Origin: Paludibacteraceae bacterium | GTDB taxonomy: Bacteria; Bacteroidota; Bacteroidia; Bacteroidales; Paludibacteraceae | Direction of reading: 5' to 3' | Assembly (NCBI GenBank): GCA_017412245.1 | Contig: JAFPYI010000024.1 | Coordinates: 1 to 33,727, forward strand | Length of the DNA: 33,727 nucleotides | Made by a program: the position numbers and the translations under genes | Notes under the pieces: generated by a model | The model's input: the letters and a program-made list of their open reading frames with translations, nothing else | What the model was told of the DNA's origin: nothing | Databases searched by the model: none | Shown: positions 32,923 to 33,727 of the stretch, piece by piece | Numbering within the stretch: the stretch's first letter is position 1 | Layout: every line of letters starts with the position of its first letter

Positions 32923-33609
32923 TCACTCTTTACGAGTATATACGCGGTCAATCATTCCATACTCCAATGCTTCAGCAGCCGTCATCCAGTGGTCACGGTC
33001 TGCATCTTGGCGTATTTTTTCAATAGTATTGCCCGAATGATCAGAGATAATCTGATAGAGTTCGTCCTTCAGTTTGAGAATCTCTTTTGCTGTAATCTCG
33101 ATATCCGATGCCTGTCCTTGGATACCTCCGAGCGGTTGATGAATCATTACCCGGCTATGCGGCAGTGCAGCACGCATTCCTTTCTCACCTGCTACCAACA
33201 GAACAGCGCCCATAGAAGCTGCTAAACCGGTACAGATAGTGGATACGCGAGCTTTAACAAACTGCATGGTATCATAGATACCCAATCCTGCATAAACAGA
33301 GCCACCCGGAGTGTTCAAATAGAGATAGATGTCTCTCTCACTATCCACGGAATCGAGGTACAGCAACTGTGCCTGAATGACGTTTGCCGTATAGTCGTTT
33401 ATTTCTGTTCCGAGGAAGATAACGCGGTCCATCATCAAACGGCTGAAGACATCCATCTGAGTTACATTCAACTGACGCTCCTCCAGAATAGACGGAGAGA
33501 TATAACCTCCGGAAGCAATGATACTATTTGCGCTTTGCGACAAGACCTTCTCCACATGCATGGAGTTAAGGCCTTGTGCGTTAGCGAATTTTAAGAAATC
33601 ATTAGACAT
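32923..33609 (-). CDS. clpP: ATP-dependent Clp protease proteolytic subunit ClpP
   Basis: ClpP forms the serine-protease chamber that works with ClpX. With the start at 33609 it has 228 aa. The triad is visible: Ser132 (GLAASMGA), His157 (VMIHQPLGG) and Asp206 in the ADRDHW segment. The N-terminal 35 residues before the mature core suggest a short propeptide. I chose ATG at 33607-33609 rather than a TTG 9 nt upstream. The gene lies 23 nt after a frame that resembles the end of secDF rather than next to tig. Confidence 0.97.
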   Translation of the reverse strand: MSNDFLKFANAQGLNSMHVEKVLSQSANSIIASGGYISPSILEERQLNVTQMDVFSRLMMDRVIFLGTEINDYTANVIQAQLLYLDSVDSERDIYLYLNTPGGSVYAGLGIYDTMQFVKARVSTICTGLAASMGAVLLVAGEKGMRAALPHSRVMIHQPLGGIQGQASDIEITAKEILKLKDELYQIISDHSGNTIEKIRQDADRDHWMTAAEALEYGMIDRVYTRKE

Positions 33610-33632
33610 AAATGTCAAATTTCAATTTTCAA

Positions 33633-33727
33633 TTATTTAGCAGCTTTCTTCTCTGCTCTGCGTGCCTGTGCTTGCTGGATATCGTAAGCAATCGGCGATG
33701 CGATGAACACAGACGAATAGGTACCTA
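33633..33727 (-). CDS. secDF: C-terminus of SecDF/SecF-like protein export subunit (partial)
   Basis: Only the last 31 codons are in the window. They read GTYSSVFIASPIAYDIQQ and then a basic tail (AQARRAEKKAAK) before TAA at 33633-33635. GTYSS followed by FIASP is the hallmark of the last membrane helix of SecF, and in Bacteroidetes SecD and SecF are usually fused. SecDF uses proton flow to help protein export. The rest of the gene lies beyond the right edge, so the call rests on this short motif. Confidence 0.6.
   Translation of the reverse strand, partial: GTYSSVFIASPIAYDIQQAQARRAEKKAAK

Noticed and set aside
1-33727. A CRISPR array or phage/transposon module
   Set aside because: No evenly spaced direct repeats of suitable length and no cas, integrase, transposase or phage structural genes were seen.

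Overview
The window looks like chromosomal DNA from an uncultured member of the order Bacteroidales. The signs are a type IX secretion (T9SS) type A sorting domain, Bacteroidetes-specific families (DUF4270, DUF4271, DUF3244), lipoboxes ending in S-C or A-C, and promoters of the Bacteroidetes form TTTG-N20-TAnnTTTG. No integrase, transposase, phage gene or CRISPR array is visible. Most of the window is conserved housekeeping DNA, with one accessory-looking segment at the left end (about 1-8800).

Left end (1-8811, all minus strand). A three-gene surface/secretion cassette is read right to left: a 340-aa secreted protein with a T9SS sorting tail, a 999-aa secreted YD-repeat protein, and an RHS protein with an N-terminal lamin-tail domain. 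The RHS protein runs off the left edge, so its C-terminus (possibly a toxin tip) is not seen. Upstream are a truncated membrane-protein remnant, a small DUF3244-type secreted protein with a clear promoter, and a TPR/transmembrane/HTH regulator. Repeated TGTAGA elements lie between the regulator and the DUF3244 promoter.

Core minus-strand block (8824-20514). One tightly packed run holds a U32-family tRNA/rRNA hydroxylation protein, DUF4271, uroporphyrinogen-III synthase, rnpA, yidD and trmD, and leads into the TPR regulator. Upstream of it are asd, a small winged-helix protein, fabF and acpP. A hairpin between acpP and fabF probably lowers fabF expression. A further operon from a strong promoter at about 20605 carries an OmpA/TPR lipoprotein, a small membrane protein, mutL and a 5'-nucleotidase-like lipoprotein.

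Plus-strand block (20811-26480). This holds a lipoprotein with an almost leaderless transcript, an SRPBCC protein, psd, deoC, a convergent small lipoprotein gene on the minus strand, a FeoB iron transporter with an eroded GTPase domain, a secreted heavy-metal-associated (HMA) protein and tRNA-Ala(GGC).

Right end (26484-33727). panC, pdxB and an aldo/keto reductase run leftwards. They diverge from a short glycogen-synthase-like protein and a DUF4270 lipoprotein. Then come clpX and clpP, and the last codons of what looks like secDF at the right edge.

The most interesting items are the T9SS/YD/LTD-RHS cassette, the FeoB with degenerate G motifs paired with an HMA protein, the TGTAGA sites between the regulator and the DUF3244 gene, and a shared extended promoter element (AGTAnnTTTGC).
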